Source of the DNA: Gammaproteobacteria bacterium
GTDB taxonomy: Bacteria > Pseudomonadota > Gammaproteobacteria > SZUA-229
Length of the DNA: 46,555 nt
Assembly: GCA_029882395.1 (NCBI GenBank)
Contig: JAOUKT010000017.1
Coordinates: forward strand, 1 to 46,555
Direction of reading: 5' to 3'
Shown: positions 36,890-46,510 of the stretch, piece after piece
How the letters are laid out: the number at the start of each line of letters is the position of its first letter
Position numbering within the stretch: the first letter of the stretch is position 1
Translations under genes and position numbers: made by a program
The notes under the pieces: model-generated
What the model was told of the DNA's origin: nothing
Databases searched by the model: none
What the model saw: the letters and a program-made list of their open reading frames with translations, nothing else

Positions 36890-38704
36890 ATGATTGATAA
36901 CAAAGCCACTGATTTGCCTCACCGCTCGCGTACTGATATCAGAAACCTGAAAAGAATGTTGCCATTCATTTGGGACTATAAAGGCCGTGTATTACTCTCG
37001 CTGGTGTTTTTAATCATTTCCAAACTGGCCGTGGTTGGCATGCCGCTGCTGTTAAAAGACATTGTTGATAAGCTCGATCAGGTGACAGACGAGAATCAGG
37101 TTATGTTACCCGTTGTGTTGTTACTAAGTTACGGTGCTTTGCGGCTGGTCAGTGGACTGTTTAATGAGTTGCGAGATGCTTTGTTTGCCAGAGTGCGTTA
37201 TGGCGCGATTAAAAAATTATCGCTGCAGGTTTTAGCACGTCTATACCAGCTGTCATTACGTTTTCACCTTGACAGAAAAACAGGTGGTATCAGCCGCGAC
37301 CTGGAACGCGGCACACAAAGCCTGAGCTCGATAATGAACTATCTTGTGTTTAATATTATTCCCACCATTGCCGAGTTTTTACTGGTCGCCTTTATTTTAT
37401 TAAGTCAGTACAACTGGAAATTTACCCTGGTGATTACATTAACTGTGTTTGTGTATATCGGCTTTACGCTGGCAATAACAGAATGGCGCATGCATTTCCG
37501 TCACCGCATGAACAAACTCGATTCAGAGGCCAATAGTCAGGCCATTGACGGTCTTATTAATTACGAAACCGTTAAATATTTTACCAACGAAGAATATGAA
37601 TTAAATCGATACAAAACAACCATGACAGACTGGGAAGATTCAGCCGTCAAGAGCCAGAACTCTATGTCGTTGTTAAACTTTGGTCAGGGTGCCGTGATTT
37701 CTATCGGTGTTACGTTTATCATGATTTATGCCGCGCAGGGGGTTGTTGATGGCAGCATGACACTGGGTGATCTGGTGCTGGTTAACGCCATGATGTTGCA
37801 GTTGTTCATGCCGCTGGGTTTCCTCGGCATTATTTACCGGGCCTTGAAATATTCGCTGGCCGACATGGATTTAATGATCAGGCTACTGGACAAAAAACCG
37901 GAAATCAAAGACAGCCCAGGGGCGACAGAGTTAAACATTAGCAAAGCAGAAGTAGAATTTAAAAATGTGAGTTTTTCATATAAAGAAGACCGGCAGATAC
38001 TCGATCGCGTCAGCTTCAAGGTGTCGGCAGGGAAAAAAGTCGCCATCGTCGGCGCATCCGGTGCCGGCAAGTCGACCATCACCCGGTTGCTCTTCAGGTT
38101 TTATGATGCCACTGCTGGCGATATTTTAATTGACGGCCAGAATATCAAATCAGTGAGCCAGAAAAGCCTGCGAAAAACCATCGGTATCGTGCCGCAAGAC
38201 ACGGTACTGTTTAACGACAGTATTTTTAATAATATAAAATACGCACGCCCGGAAGCGACAGAAGACGATGTCTATCGGGCGGCTAAAATGGCCAATATCC
38301 ACGCTTTTATCAACCAGCTGCCGGATGGCTACCAGACTTTAGTCGGCGAGCGCGGTTTGAAATTATCAGGCGGTGAAAAACAACGTGTGGCCATTGCCCG
38401 TGTCATAATCAGCCAGCCAAGAATAATGGTTTTTGATGAAGCCACATCCTCGCTCGATTCAAAATCAGAACAGGCAATTCTGCAGGCCTTAAAAGACATC
38501 TCTCAACAGCATACAACGCTGGTAATCGCCCATCGATTATCAACGGTGACGGATGCCGATGAAATACTGGTGCTGGATGAAGGTAAAATAGTTGAAAAAG
38601 GCACGCATGCAGAGCTGATAGCACAACAAGGCAAATACCAGCACCTGTGGTCATTGCAGCAAGCGCAAGGTGATTCAGTGGATAGGTTATCCGTAGAGGA
38701 TTAG
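36890..38704 (+). CDS. Atm1-type ABC exporter (fused permease and ATPase)
   Basis: A 604-residue half-transporter that works as a homodimer. The N-terminal membrane domain (about residues 25-335) contains the Atm1/HMT-type segments LFNELRDALFARVRYGAIKKLSLQVLARLYQLSLRFHLDRKTGGISRDLERG and GLINYETVKYFTNEEYE. The nucleotide-binding domain has Walker A GASGAGKST (388-396), signature LSGGEKQRVAIARV, Walker B IMVFDEATSSLDS (Asp516, Glu517) and H-loop His548. The family exports glutathione-linked sulfur or metal conjugates and helps Fe-S supply or metal resistance. The precise substrate here is inferred only by family. It is divergent from the RND operon, with an AT-rich shared promoter region. Confidence 0.92.
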   Translation: MIDNKATDLPHRSRTDIRNLKRMLPFIWDYKGRVLLSLVFLIISKLAVVGMPLLLKDIVDKLDQVTDENQVMLPVVLLLSYGALRLVSGLFNELRDALFARVRYGAIKKLSLQVLARLYQLSLRFHLDRKTGGISRDLERGTQSLSSIMNYLVFNIIPTIAEFLLVAFILLSQYNWKFTLVITLTVFVYIGFTLAITEWRMHFRHRMNKLDSEANSQAIDGLINYETVKYFTNEEYELNRYKTTMTDWEDSAVKSQNSMSLLNFGQGAVISIGVTFIMIYAAQGVVDGSMTLGDLVLVNAMMLQLFMPLGFLGIIYRALKYSLADMDLMIRLLDKKPEIKDSPGATELNISKAEVEFKNVSFSYKEDRQILDRVSFKVSAGKKVAIVGASGAGKSTITRLLFRFYDATAGDILIDGQNIKSVSQKSLRKTIGIVPQDTVLFNDSIFNNIKYARPEATEDDVYRAAKMANIHAFINQLPDGYQTLVGERGLKLSGGEKQRVAIARVIISQPRIMVFDEATSSLDSKSEQAILQALKDISQQHTTLVIAHRLSTVTDADEILVLDEGKIVEKGTHAELIAQQGKYQHLWSLQQAQGDSVDRLSVED

Positions 38705-38937
38705 CGGCTATGTATCACATGTTCATTCAGTGGCGGGCCGCTTTGAGCTGTTACTCGCAGTAGTGAGAAGTGGTCATTAAACAGTAAAGGCTTAACTCAA
38801 AAATTAAGCTGTTTGGCGGCTGTTGTCTGGCGTGGCTAAAGTGACAGACATTACACTCAGCACCTGGCTAATTTGCAGATGTCCAATAATGCCGCGCAGA
38901 TTGAAATTGTCTTGCCCGCAGGCTATTGAATAAAAAA

Positions 38938-39621
38938 TTAATTGCTGCTGGTATCGTCTGCCAGCAGGGTCAGTTTTTCAGCGATCGCTTGCAGCTTGTG
39001 CTGATAAGGTTTTATGGCCTCATCATCGAGGACTGAAAACTTATCATGAATATCGCTGATTAAACCGGCAATTTCCTGCGCCTGAAACAGTTCCAATGCT
39101 TCTGTCACAATATTCATCGGCTCTGTCAGCAGAGACAGTGCCAGCTCTGCTGCCGGGATGGAGCGTTGCTCGCGCATCATATCGGCAATCAATGCAAACT
39201 CCTGAAGCCGGAAGTGTTCCGCTCTGGCGGTGTCTTCTTCATCCAGTTTGCTCTGAGCGGCAAGGTCATTTCCCGCGCCCTTGCGTACCGCTGACATAAT
39301 GGCATTGAGCAAGGTCTGTAAGGCCTGTTTTATCTTCGACATATCACCTTGCAGGCTGCAGCAATGTTGATAGTGCTGATCAAGGTCTTCTTTGAGTTTT
39401 AAAATCACATCACTCTGTTCATTCGGCTTAAGACTGACGGCACGCTCGACGACACGGCGAAAACTGATCATAAATTTTTCGACTTCTTCACTGTCTTGCT
39501 GGCGCGCCAGTAAAATGCTGTCAGCATTGATATCATCCGCCCTGATGTTAAACAGGGCCGGGTTATTATATTTGCGTTGTAGCTGGCGCTCGTAGGCACC
39601 GGGAAAGTCTATAAATTGCAT
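38938..39621 (-). CDS. Conserved unknown cytoplasmic helical protein downstream of lpxB
   Basis: A 227-residue protein with no signal peptide or membrane segment, almost entirely helical by composition. It starts MQFIDFPGAYERQLQRKYNNPALFN and has a middle helix rich in Leu, Gln and Asp/Glu (SDVILKLKEDLDQHYQHC, IKQALQTLLNAIMSAVRKG) and a C-terminal acidic stretch ending DDTSSN. I do not recognise a family. The start at 39621 is preferred because the longer frame would run 125 bases into lpxB and its extra residues look like a shadow of lpxB. It begins 22 bases after the lpxB stop on the same strand, so the two are probably co-transcribed. A link with the envelope is only a guess. Confidence 0.72.
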   Translation of the reverse strand: MQFIDFPGAYERQLQRKYNNPALFNIRADDINADSILLARQQDSEEVEKFMISFRRVVERAVSLKPNEQSDVILKLKEDLDQHYQHCCSLQGDMSKIKQALQTLLNAIMSAVRKGAGNDLAAQSKLDEEDTARAEHFRLQEFALIADMMREQRSIPAAELALSLLTEPMNIVTEALELFQAQEIAGLISDIHDKFSVLDDEAIKPYQHKLQAIAEKLTLLADDTSSN

Positions 39622-39643
39622 AATCTGTCTTCTGTTAAATAAA

Positions 39644-40798
39644 TCAGGCTTTAAAGTCAGGCTGTAACATATCAAAAGCCAGCCTGGCGACACGTTCAGA
39701 GCCGCCCGATGTTCCCAGTCTGTTGCGTATCTGCTGCAACTGAGCGCTGATCTGCTGGTGGTAGTCACTATCGGTCAGCATCTGCAGAATCTCATCGGCG
39801 ATGTTTTCCGCGCTGGCATTTTCCTGCAGCAGCTCTTTCACCACCTGTTTGCCGGCGACGATATTCGGCAGACCAATATGATCGATGGTAATCATGCGTT
39901 TCATGATTTTATAACTGAGAGGCGACATTTTATAAATGATCACCATCGGCGTGGTCATCAGCGCCGTTTCTAATGAAGCGGTGCCAGATGCCGTGATCAC
40001 CGCGTAGCTGCAATTCATGACATCATGAATATGGCTGTGCACGATATGCAGCGGCAGTTCGGGGTATTCGTCGAGCAATGGCTGGATATTCTGCATATCG
40101 ACCGATTTGGCCAAAGGCACAATAAACTGTGTTTGCGGCTGGCGCTGGTAGATTAAACGCGCAGCGGCCAGTTGTATCGGTAACAGCCGGCAAATTTCAC
40201 TGCGCCGGCTGCCTGGCAGCAGGCCTATGGTTTTTACTGATGCATCAAGCCCGAACATTTCAGTAGCCGCATCAACAGTCATGCTGGCTTTGACTTCATC
40301 GACCAGCGGGTTGCCAACAAAGCGCACCGGTACACCGGCTTTTTTATAAAAATCTTCCTCAAACGGGAACAGCACCGCCATCATGTCAATTTTCTCACCG
40401 ATTTTCTTAACCCGGTGTGAACGCCATGCCCAGACCTGAGGGCCGATATAAAACATGACTTTGATGCCGCGCTTTTTAGCCGCCTTAGCCAGCTTCATAT
40501 TAAATTCCTGGTAATCTACCAGAATCAACAGGTCCGGCGGGTTTTTGGCTAAGGATTCTTTAAGAATGTTAAGCGCACCCATAATGGTGCCCCATTTGGC
40601 CAGCACTTCAACAATGCCCATCACCGCAATGTCGCGGCAATCGTATAGCAGCTCGACACCGGCTTCGCGCATTTTATCGCTGCCCATGCCATTGACCTTG
40701 ATGGTGCAGTCTATCTTGTGCAGGGCTTTGACTAAATTAGCAGCATGCAAGTCGCCGGAAGCCTCACCGGCGCTGATCATGATATTTTTAACGGGCAA
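39644..40798 (-). CDS. lpxB: Lipid-A-disaccharide synthase
   Basis: LpxB joins UDP-2,3-diacylglucosamine and 2,3-diacylglucosamine-1-phosphate in lipid A synthesis. The 384-residue peripheral-membrane glycosyltransferase has MISAGEASGDLHAANLVKAL at the start, FYIGPQVWAWRSHRVKKI, LPGSRRSEICRLLP, ITASGTASLETALMTTPMVIIYKMSPLSY and GLPNIVAGKQVVKELLQ, as in E. coli LpxB. The start is a TTG at 40798, supported by GGAG six bases upstream; the next ATG would remove part of the conserved N-terminus. In most relatives lpxB is co-directional with rnhB and dnaE, whereas here it points the opposite way. Confidence 0.96.
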   Translation of the reverse strand: MPVKNIMISAGEASGDLHAANLVKALHKIDCTIKVNGMGSDKMREAGVELLYDCRDIAVMGIVEVLAKWGTIMGALNILKESLAKNPPDLLILVDYQEFNMKLAKAAKKRGIKVMFYIGPQVWAWRSHRVKKIGEKIDMMAVLFPFEEDFYKKAGVPVRFVGNPLVDEVKASMTVDAATEMFGLDASVKTIGLLPGSRRSEICRLLPIQLAAARLIYQRQPQTQFIVPLAKSVDMQNIQPLLDEYPELPLHIVHSHIHDVMNCSYAVITASGTASLETALMTTPMVIIYKMSPLSYKIMKRMITIDHIGLPNIVAGKQVVKELLQENASAENIADEILQMLTDSDYHQQISAQLQQIRNRLGTSGGSERVARLAFDMLQPDFKA

Positions 40799-40916
40799 TC
40801 TAAACTCCGAATCGATACAATAACAATTAATCTGAAAGCCAAAAATAAAAAGCCGGCTATTCAGTGACAGAAAAAATAAGTGCGGGCATTTTACCTCAAA
40901 TTTAAACGAGTAGTTG

Positions 40917-41486
40917 ATGAATTCTGATTTACTTTTAGCCGGTGTCGATGAAGCCGGCAGGGGGCCGCTAGTGGGCTCCGTGGTCGCCGCGGCGGTGATC
41001 TTGAACCCGGATCAGCCGGTTGCCGGTTTAGCCGACTCAAAAAAACTCAGCGAAAAAAAGCGTGAAGCCCTGGCAGTCGAAATCAAAGCCTCGGTTCTGG
41101 CCTGGTCGATAGCCAGTGTCAGCGCAGCAGAAATTGATGAAATTAATATTTTACAGGCCACAATGAAAGCCATGAAGTTAGCGGTAGAAGGCCTTAGCAT
41201 TGCACCTGAAAAAGTCGAAGTAGACGGTAACCGCTGCCCGGATATTGCCTATCCCGTTGAGGCCATTATCAAAGGCGATGATAAAGTGCAGGCCATCAGC
41301 GCGGCGTCAATTCTGGCCAAGGTAGAGCGTGATCATCAAATGCTCAAACTGCATCAGGATTACCCGCAATATGGTTTTGATCGGCATAAAGGCTATGGCA
41401 CAAAAGTCCATATTGCAGCTTTGCAGGCACACGGCGCATGCCCTGATCACAGACGGAGTTTTGCACCAGTTAAGAAAGTACTTTAA
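40917..41486 (+). CDS. rnhB: Ribonuclease HII
   Basis: RNase HII removes single ribonucleotides and RNA primers from DNA. The 189-residue protein has the catalytic Asp11-Glu12 in [23 protein letters not shown], the third Asp in [10 protein letters not shown], and AAKV-type [26 protein letters not shown] and HRRSFAPV close the family pattern. The ATG at 40917 follows a TTG codon at 40914 that could also serve; GAG upstream supports either. It is divergent from lpxB with about 118 bases between starts and precedes dnaE by 191 bases, a conserved order. Confidence 0.97.
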   Translation: MNSDLLLAGVDEAGRGPLVGSVVAAAVILNPDQPVAGLADSKKLSEKKREALAVEIKASVLAWSIASVSAAEIDEINILQATMKAMKLAVEGLSIAPEKVEVDGNRCPDIAYPVEAIIKGDDKVQAISAASILAKVERDHQMLKLHQDYPQYGFDRHKGYGTKVHIAALQAHGACPDHRRSFAPVKKVL

Positions 41487-41677
41487 GTTCTCAGTCTATA
41501 TTAAACAATGACTTATCGTATTTTCTTAATAGAATACTTCACCACGAAATAGTTTGTTAGTTTATGTGTTTTGTGGCTTATATTGAGCCTTAAAAAGCTT
41601 TATGATGGCACAGTATTTGGCGTTGCCAGTATCCTTATAATTAGCCTTCTACCGCGGTCATTTGATCCTCAGGAAAT

Positions 41678-44600
41678 ATGGAACCTTCTTTTATACATTT
41701 ACATCTGCATACGGAGTACTCTCTGGTAGATGGTCTAATTCGCATTAAACCGCTAATGAAGGCCTGTGCTGAAAATGGCATGCCCGCTGTTGCGCTGACT
41801 GACCATAGCAACATGTTTGCAACGGTTAAATTCTACCGTGCGGCGCGCGCAGCCGGTATCAAACCAATCATCGGTGCCGATGTGCTGGTGCAGTCTCGTG
41901 AGCGCAATGAAGAACCCTATAAACTGGTTTTACTGGCTCAAAATCATAAGGGTTATATCAACCTTTCTGAATTAGTATCCAGGGCATATCTCGAAGGCCA
42001 GCACAGCGGTCAGCCTGTGGTTGAAAGTGACTGGGTTAAACAGCATTCAGAAGGGGTGATTGCGTTATCCGGAGGCCGGGAAGGGGATATAGGTCGCGCC
42101 TTGCTCTCAGGTAATGCAGAACTGGCAGCCAGCTATCTGCAGCACTGGCGGGCTGTTTTTGGCGACCGGTTTTATCTTGAGCTGCAACGCACCGGCCGCG
42201 CCAATGAAGAGAGTTATATACACGCGGCGGTTAAACTGGCTGCCAAGAGCCAGACCCCGGTGGTGGCCACCAATGACGCGCGCTTTTTAAAACAGCAAGA
42301 CTTCGACGGCCACGAGATCCGTGTCTGCATTTCAGCTGGCCGTGCACTGGATGATCCCCGGCGTGATAAAAACTACAGTGAACAGCAATACCTGCGTAGC
42401 CCCGAAGAAATGTGTGAGTTGTTTGCCGACATCCCCTCGGCACTGGCAAACACCGTTGAAATCGCCAAACGCTGCACCATGGAAATACAGCTCGGTGAAA
42501 GTTTTCTGCCCGACTTCCCGGTGCCTGAAGGCGAAACCATCGACAGCTTCTTCAGGCTGGTCGCTCATCAGGGCCTGGACAAGCGCCTTGAGGTGCTGCT
42601 TGATAAAAACGCTGCGGATTATCAGCAGCAACGCCAGGTTTATATCGACCGGCTAGAGTTTGAACTTAAAACCATTATCGACATGGGCTTCCCCGGTTAT
42701 TTCCTGATCGTTGCCGACTTTATTAAATGGGCCAAAGAAAACGATGTGCCGGTGGGGCCGGGGCGTGGTTCCGGTGCCGGTTCGCTGGTCGCCTATGCGA
42801 TGCTGATAACCGACCTTGACCCGCTGGCCTACGACCTGCTGTTCGAACGATTCCTCAACCCCGAGCGTGTCTCGTTACCGGATTTCGATGTCGATTTCTG
42901 CATGGACGGCCGTGACCGGGTGATCGACTATGTGGCACGAACCTATGGCCGCGACCGGGTATCGCAAATCATCACTTACGGCACCATGGCCGCTAAAGCG
43001 GTGGTGCGTGATGTGGGCCGCGTTCTGGGTCATCCCTATGGTTTTGTTGACCGCATTTCAAAAGCCATTCCGTTTGAAATCGGCATGACGCTGAGCAAAG
43101 CGCTGCTGGAATCCGATGAATTAAAAACCGCCTATGAACAGGACGAAGATGTCCGTGACCTGATTGACATGGCGCTGACACTCGAAGGCCTGGCGCGTAA
43201 TGCCGGTAAACATGCCGGTGGCGTGGTGATCTCACCCTCGGTACTGACCAACTTTTCACCATTGTACTGCGAGCAAGGATCCAGCAGCATCGTCACACAA
43301 TTTGATAAAGACGATGTCGAAGCGGCCGGCCTGGTTAAGTTTGACTTTCTCGGCCTGCGAACCCTGACCATTATCGACTGGGCGGTCAAAAACATAAACG
43401 TCGCGCGCGCTAAAAATGGGGAAGAAGTCTTACAAATTGAATTTATCGATCTCGATGATAAAGATACTTTCACCCAGTTAAAACTCTCAAATACCACTGC
43501 CGTGTTCCAGCTTGAATCCAGCGGCATGAAGGATTTGATCAAACGCCTGCAGCCCGATACCTTTGAAGACATTGTTGCACTGGTGGCACTTTTCCGGCCA
43601 GGGCCTTTAGGTTCGGGCATGGTGGATGACTTTATCAACCGTAAACACGGCCGGGCCGATGTGGCCTATCCGCACCCTGATCTGGAGCCGGTATTAGAAC
43701 CCACCTACGGGGTGATTTTGTACCAGGAGCAGGTTATGCAAATTGCTCAGGTACTGGCTAATTACTCGCTTGGCGGTGCCGACATGCTGCGTCGCGCCAT
43801 GGGTAAGAAAAAACCAGAGGTCATGGCCGAACAACGCCTGATCTTTGAAAAAGGCGCCGCCGAAAGAGGCATCGACCAGAAAACCGCATCCGGCATCTTC
43901 GATCTGATGGAATACTTCTCCGGTTACGGTTTCAATAAATCACACTCTGCAGCGTATGCGTTACTGTCATATCAAACCATGTGGCTGAAAACCCATTACC
44001 CGGCCGAGTTCATGGCCGCGGTGTTGTCCGCTGATATGGACAATACCGATAAGGTGGTAACCCTGATAGAAGACTGTCACCTGATGGAACTTGAAGTGGT
44101 ACCCCCTAACGTCAACAGTTCCGAAATTAAATTCAGCGTCAAAGACAACAAAACCGTACTCTATGGCTTAGGCGCGATTAAAGGCGTCGGCGAGGCAGCC
44201 CTGGAATCTGTGATTGCCGAACGGCGTGATACCGGCCCTTATAAAGACATTTACGAATTCTGCCGGCGGGTTGATAGCCGCAAGGTCAATAAACGGGTGA
44301 TGGAAGCCTTGATCCGTTCCGGCGCCATGGATGAGCTGGGCCCGCACCGCGCGACCTTAATGGCGCGCTTGCCCGAAGCCAGCCAGATGGCTGATCAGCA
44401 CCAGAAAAACTTTGAGCTGGGTCAGAACGATCTGTTTGGCAGTGCGGCTGATGAAGACCTCAATATGGCCCCGATTGAACAGGCCAGCGCTCAGGAATGG
44501 GATGATGAAACCCGGCTGCGGGCTGAAAAAGAAACACTGGGGCTGTATTTAACCGGCCACCCGATCGAACGTTATGAAGCAGAGCTCAGGCACTTTACCG

Positions 44601-45178
44601 AGTGCACGTTTATAAAGCTGCATGACATTATTGAAGCGCCCACCGATGGTTACCGTGCCAGAAAAAGCAAAACAGAATATTGTCTGGCCGGATTAATGGT
44701 TGATATGCGCGCACGCCGAACCAAGGCCGGCAACAAAATAGTCTCTGCCGTACTCGATGACCGAACCGCCCGCATCGAAGTACAGATTTATGAAGATGTC
44801 TATGAAGAATACGGCTACCTGATGAACAAAGATAAACTGATGGTGGTTGAAGGCACGGTCATTTACGATGACTACTTTGGTGGTCACCGTCTTACCGCTA
44901 AAAAAATCTACGATATAGAAACCGCCCGCGAACGTTTTGCCAAACGGGTTGATATTAAATTAAAGCCGGAGCAGGCCGCTAACGGCTTTATCAAAGGGCT
45001 GGCGGATGTGTTAAAACCCTTTACTGAAGGCAATTGCCCGGTCTGGGTGCATTATAAAACCGAACAAGCCAGGGCCACTTTAGCGCTGGATGAAAACTGG
45101 AACGTGCAACCCACCGATGAACTCATTAACCGCTTAAAAAATATGATTGACGAAAGCAGTGTGAAAATACTTTATTAA
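41678..45178 (+). CDS. dnaE: DNA polymerase III alpha subunit
   Basis: Alpha is the catalytic subunit of the replicative DNA polymerase. The 1166-residue protein (E. coli 1160) has a PHP domain (FIHLHLHTEYSLVDGLIR, ALTDHSNMF), the polymerase palm with active-site Asp402 and Asp404 (LPDFDVDFCMDGRD) and Asp556 (LVKFDFLGLRTLT), fingers (GRGSGAGSLVAYA, PGPLGSGMVDDFI), the tandem HhH region (GLGAIKGVGEAAL) and an internal clamp-binding motif QNDLF at 916-920. A C-terminal OB fold follows. AGGA sits before the ATG. It is followed after 12 bases by the ClC channel gene rather than by accA, the common neighbour. Confidence 0.98.
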   Translation: MEPSFIHLHLHTEYSLVDGLIRIKPLMKACAENGMPAVALTDHSNMFATVKFYRAARAAGIKPIIGADVLVQSRERNEEPYKLVLLAQNHKGYINLSELVSRAYLEGQHSGQPVVESDWVKQHSEGVIALSGGREGDIGRALLSGNAELAASYLQHWRAVFGDRFYLELQRTGRANEESYIHAAVKLAAKSQTPVVATNDARFLKQQDFDGHEIRVCISAGRALDDPRRDKNYSEQQYLRSPEEMCELFADIPSALANTVEIAKRCTMEIQLGESFLPDFPVPEGETIDSFFRLVAHQGLDKRLEVLLDKNAADYQQQRQVYIDRLEFELKTIIDMGFPGYFLIVADFIKWAKENDVPVGPGRGSGAGSLVAYAMLITDLDPLAYDLLFERFLNPERVSLPDFDVDFCMDGRDRVIDYVARTYGRDRVSQIITYGTMAAKAVVRDVGRVLGHPYGFVDRISKAIPFEIGMTLSKALLESDELKTAYEQDEDVRDLIDMALTLEGLARNAGKHAGGVVISPSVLTNFSPLYCEQGSSSIVTQFDKDDVEAAGLVKFDFLGLRTLTIIDWAVKNINVARAKNGEEVLQIEFIDLDDKDTFTQLKLSNTTAVFQLESSGMKDLIKRLQPDTFEDIVALVALFRPGPLGSGMVDDFINRKHGRADVAYPHPDLEPVLEPTYGVILYQEQVMQIAQVLANYSLGGADMLRRAMGKKKPEVMAEQRLIFEKGAAERGIDQKTASGIFDLMEYFSGYGFNKSHSAAYALLSYQTMWLKTHYPAEFMAAVLSADMDNTDKVVTLIEDCHLMELEVVPPNVNSSEIKFSVKDNKTVLYGLGAIKGVGEAALESVIAERRDTGPYKDIYEFCRRVDSRKVNKRVMEALIRSGAMDELGPHRATLMARLPEASQMADQHQKNFELGQNDLFGSAADEDLNMAPIEQASAQEWDDETRLRAEKETLGLYLTGHPIERYEAELRHFTECTFIKLHDIIEAPTDGYRARKSKTEYCLAGLMVDMRARRTKAGNKIVSAVLDDRTARIEVQIYEDVYEEYGYLMNKDKLMVVEGTVIYDDYFGGHRLTAKKIYDIETARERFAKRVDIKLKPEQAANGFIKGLADVLKPFTEGNCPVWVHYKTEQARATLALDENWNVQPTDELINRLKNMIDESSVKILY

Positions 45179-45190
45179 ACAGGACACAAC

Positions 45191-46510
45191 ATGCGCCGTT
45201 ATATTCGCCGACATAAGCACCATTACTTTCAGTATAAAAAATGGAAAACCAGAATTATCTTCTGGGGCGGTGCTGTTATTGTCGGCATTGTCGCGGCCAT
45301 CTTTGCACTCTCGGCCGAATTTGCTGACCATACCTTTCACGCAATTTATCAACGCTGGCCTGTCATCGCTTTTTTCATGACACCTTTTGGCTTGCTGCTA
45401 ACTGTATATTTAACCCGCCGCTTTTTTCCCGGTGCCGAAGGCAGCGGTATCCCGCAAACCATCATCGCGATTGAAGATAAAGGCGGGCCATCGTTAACCG
45501 ATCGTTTGCTTTCGATACGGGTTGCCATTGGTAAAATCTTTTTATCATTAATCGCTTTGTTTTGTGGTGCGTCGTTAGGCCGTGAAGGCCCGACCGTGCA
45601 CATCGGCGCTGCCATCATGTACAACCTTGGCAAATACACACACCTTTCGGCCCGTTATATGAAACGCGGCCTGATTTTAACCGGCGGTGGTGCCGGCGTT
45701 GCGGCAGCGTTTAATACCCCGTTGGCCGGCATCATGTTTGCCATCGAAGAGCTGGCACGTGAGTTCGACCGGCGCAGCATCGGCATGATTCTGATCGGCG
45801 TGATACTCGCCGGCATGACCGCTATCTTTATTCACCAGCGCAATTACAACTATTACGGCAGCGTACCGGCAGAAGCCGATCTCAGTTTGTTATGGCTGGC
45901 CGTGATTGTCAGTGGTGTGCTCGGTGGTTTGTTAGGCGGTGGTTTTAGCCAGTTATTAATAACCGCCGGCAAAAAAATTCGTCCCTATGTCAAAGACTAT
46001 CCGTATCGAACTGCCTTTTTGCTGGGTCTGGTAGTAGCCGTGTTAGGCGTGCTATCAGACGGTCAGGTTTACGGCACAGGTTATATCGAAGCCCAGCAAA
46101 TCGTTAGCTGCACCGCCAGCACAAGCTGTGAAAACACGATTGGTTTTATGTACCCGCTGTATAAATTAGCCGCCACCACCGCGACCTATTTAACCGGTAT
46201 TCCCGGTGGTATCTTTGCGCCTTCGCTGGCCAGCGGTGCGGGGCTGGGTAGTGATCTGTCGTTATTGTTTCCTGCCGGGCTGGCCACCACCGTTGTCTTG
46301 CTGGGAATGGTCGGTTACTTTTCCGGTGTGGTGCAAACACCGATTACGGCCTTTATTATCGTCATGGAAATGGTTGATAATCAGGACATCGTATTTGCAT
46401 TAATGGCAACGTCTTTAATTGCCACCGGGGCATCAAAATTTGTCTGTAAAAAACCAATTTACGTTGCATTAGCCGAAAACTTTTTGGCGACGTTGAAAGC
46501 CGGCAAGTAA
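45191..46510 (+). CDS. ClC-family chloride channel / H+-Cl- antiporter
   Basis: A 439-residue membrane protein with the ClC selectivity-filter motifs GSGIPQ (near residue 86), GREGPTVHIGA with the gating Glu132, and GGIFAPSLASGAGLG. A second acidic pair in FAIEELAREF corresponds to the internal proton-path glutamate of E. coli ClcA. KPIYVALAE carries the conserved Tyr of the central chloride site. Glu at both positions suggests an H+/Cl- antiporter rather than a channel. About 10-12 helices are expected. The gene begins 12 bases after dnaE and is likely on the same transcript. Its C-terminus lacks CBS domains. The 45 bases left after it are too short to assign. Confidence 0.93.
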   Translation: MRRYIRRHKHHYFQYKKWKTRIIFWGGAVIVGIVAAIFALSAEFADHTFHAIYQRWPVIAFFMTPFGLLLTVYLTRRFFPGAEGSGIPQTIIAIEDKGGPSLTDRLLSIRVAIGKIFLSLIALFCGASLGREGPTVHIGAAIMYNLGKYTHLSARYMKRGLILTGGGAGVAAAFNTPLAGIMFAIEELAREFDRRSIGMILIGVILAGMTAIFIHQRNYNYYGSVPAEADLSLLWLAVIVSGVLGGLLGGGFSQLLITAGKKIRPYVKDYPYRTAFLLGLVVAVLGVLSDGQVYGTGYIEAQQIVSCTASTSCENTIGFMYPLYKLAATTATYLTGIPGGIFAPSLASGAGLGSDLSLLFPAGLATTVVLLGMVGYFSGVVQTPITAFIIVMEMVDNQDIVFALMATSLIATGASKFVCKKPIYVALAENFLATLKAGK

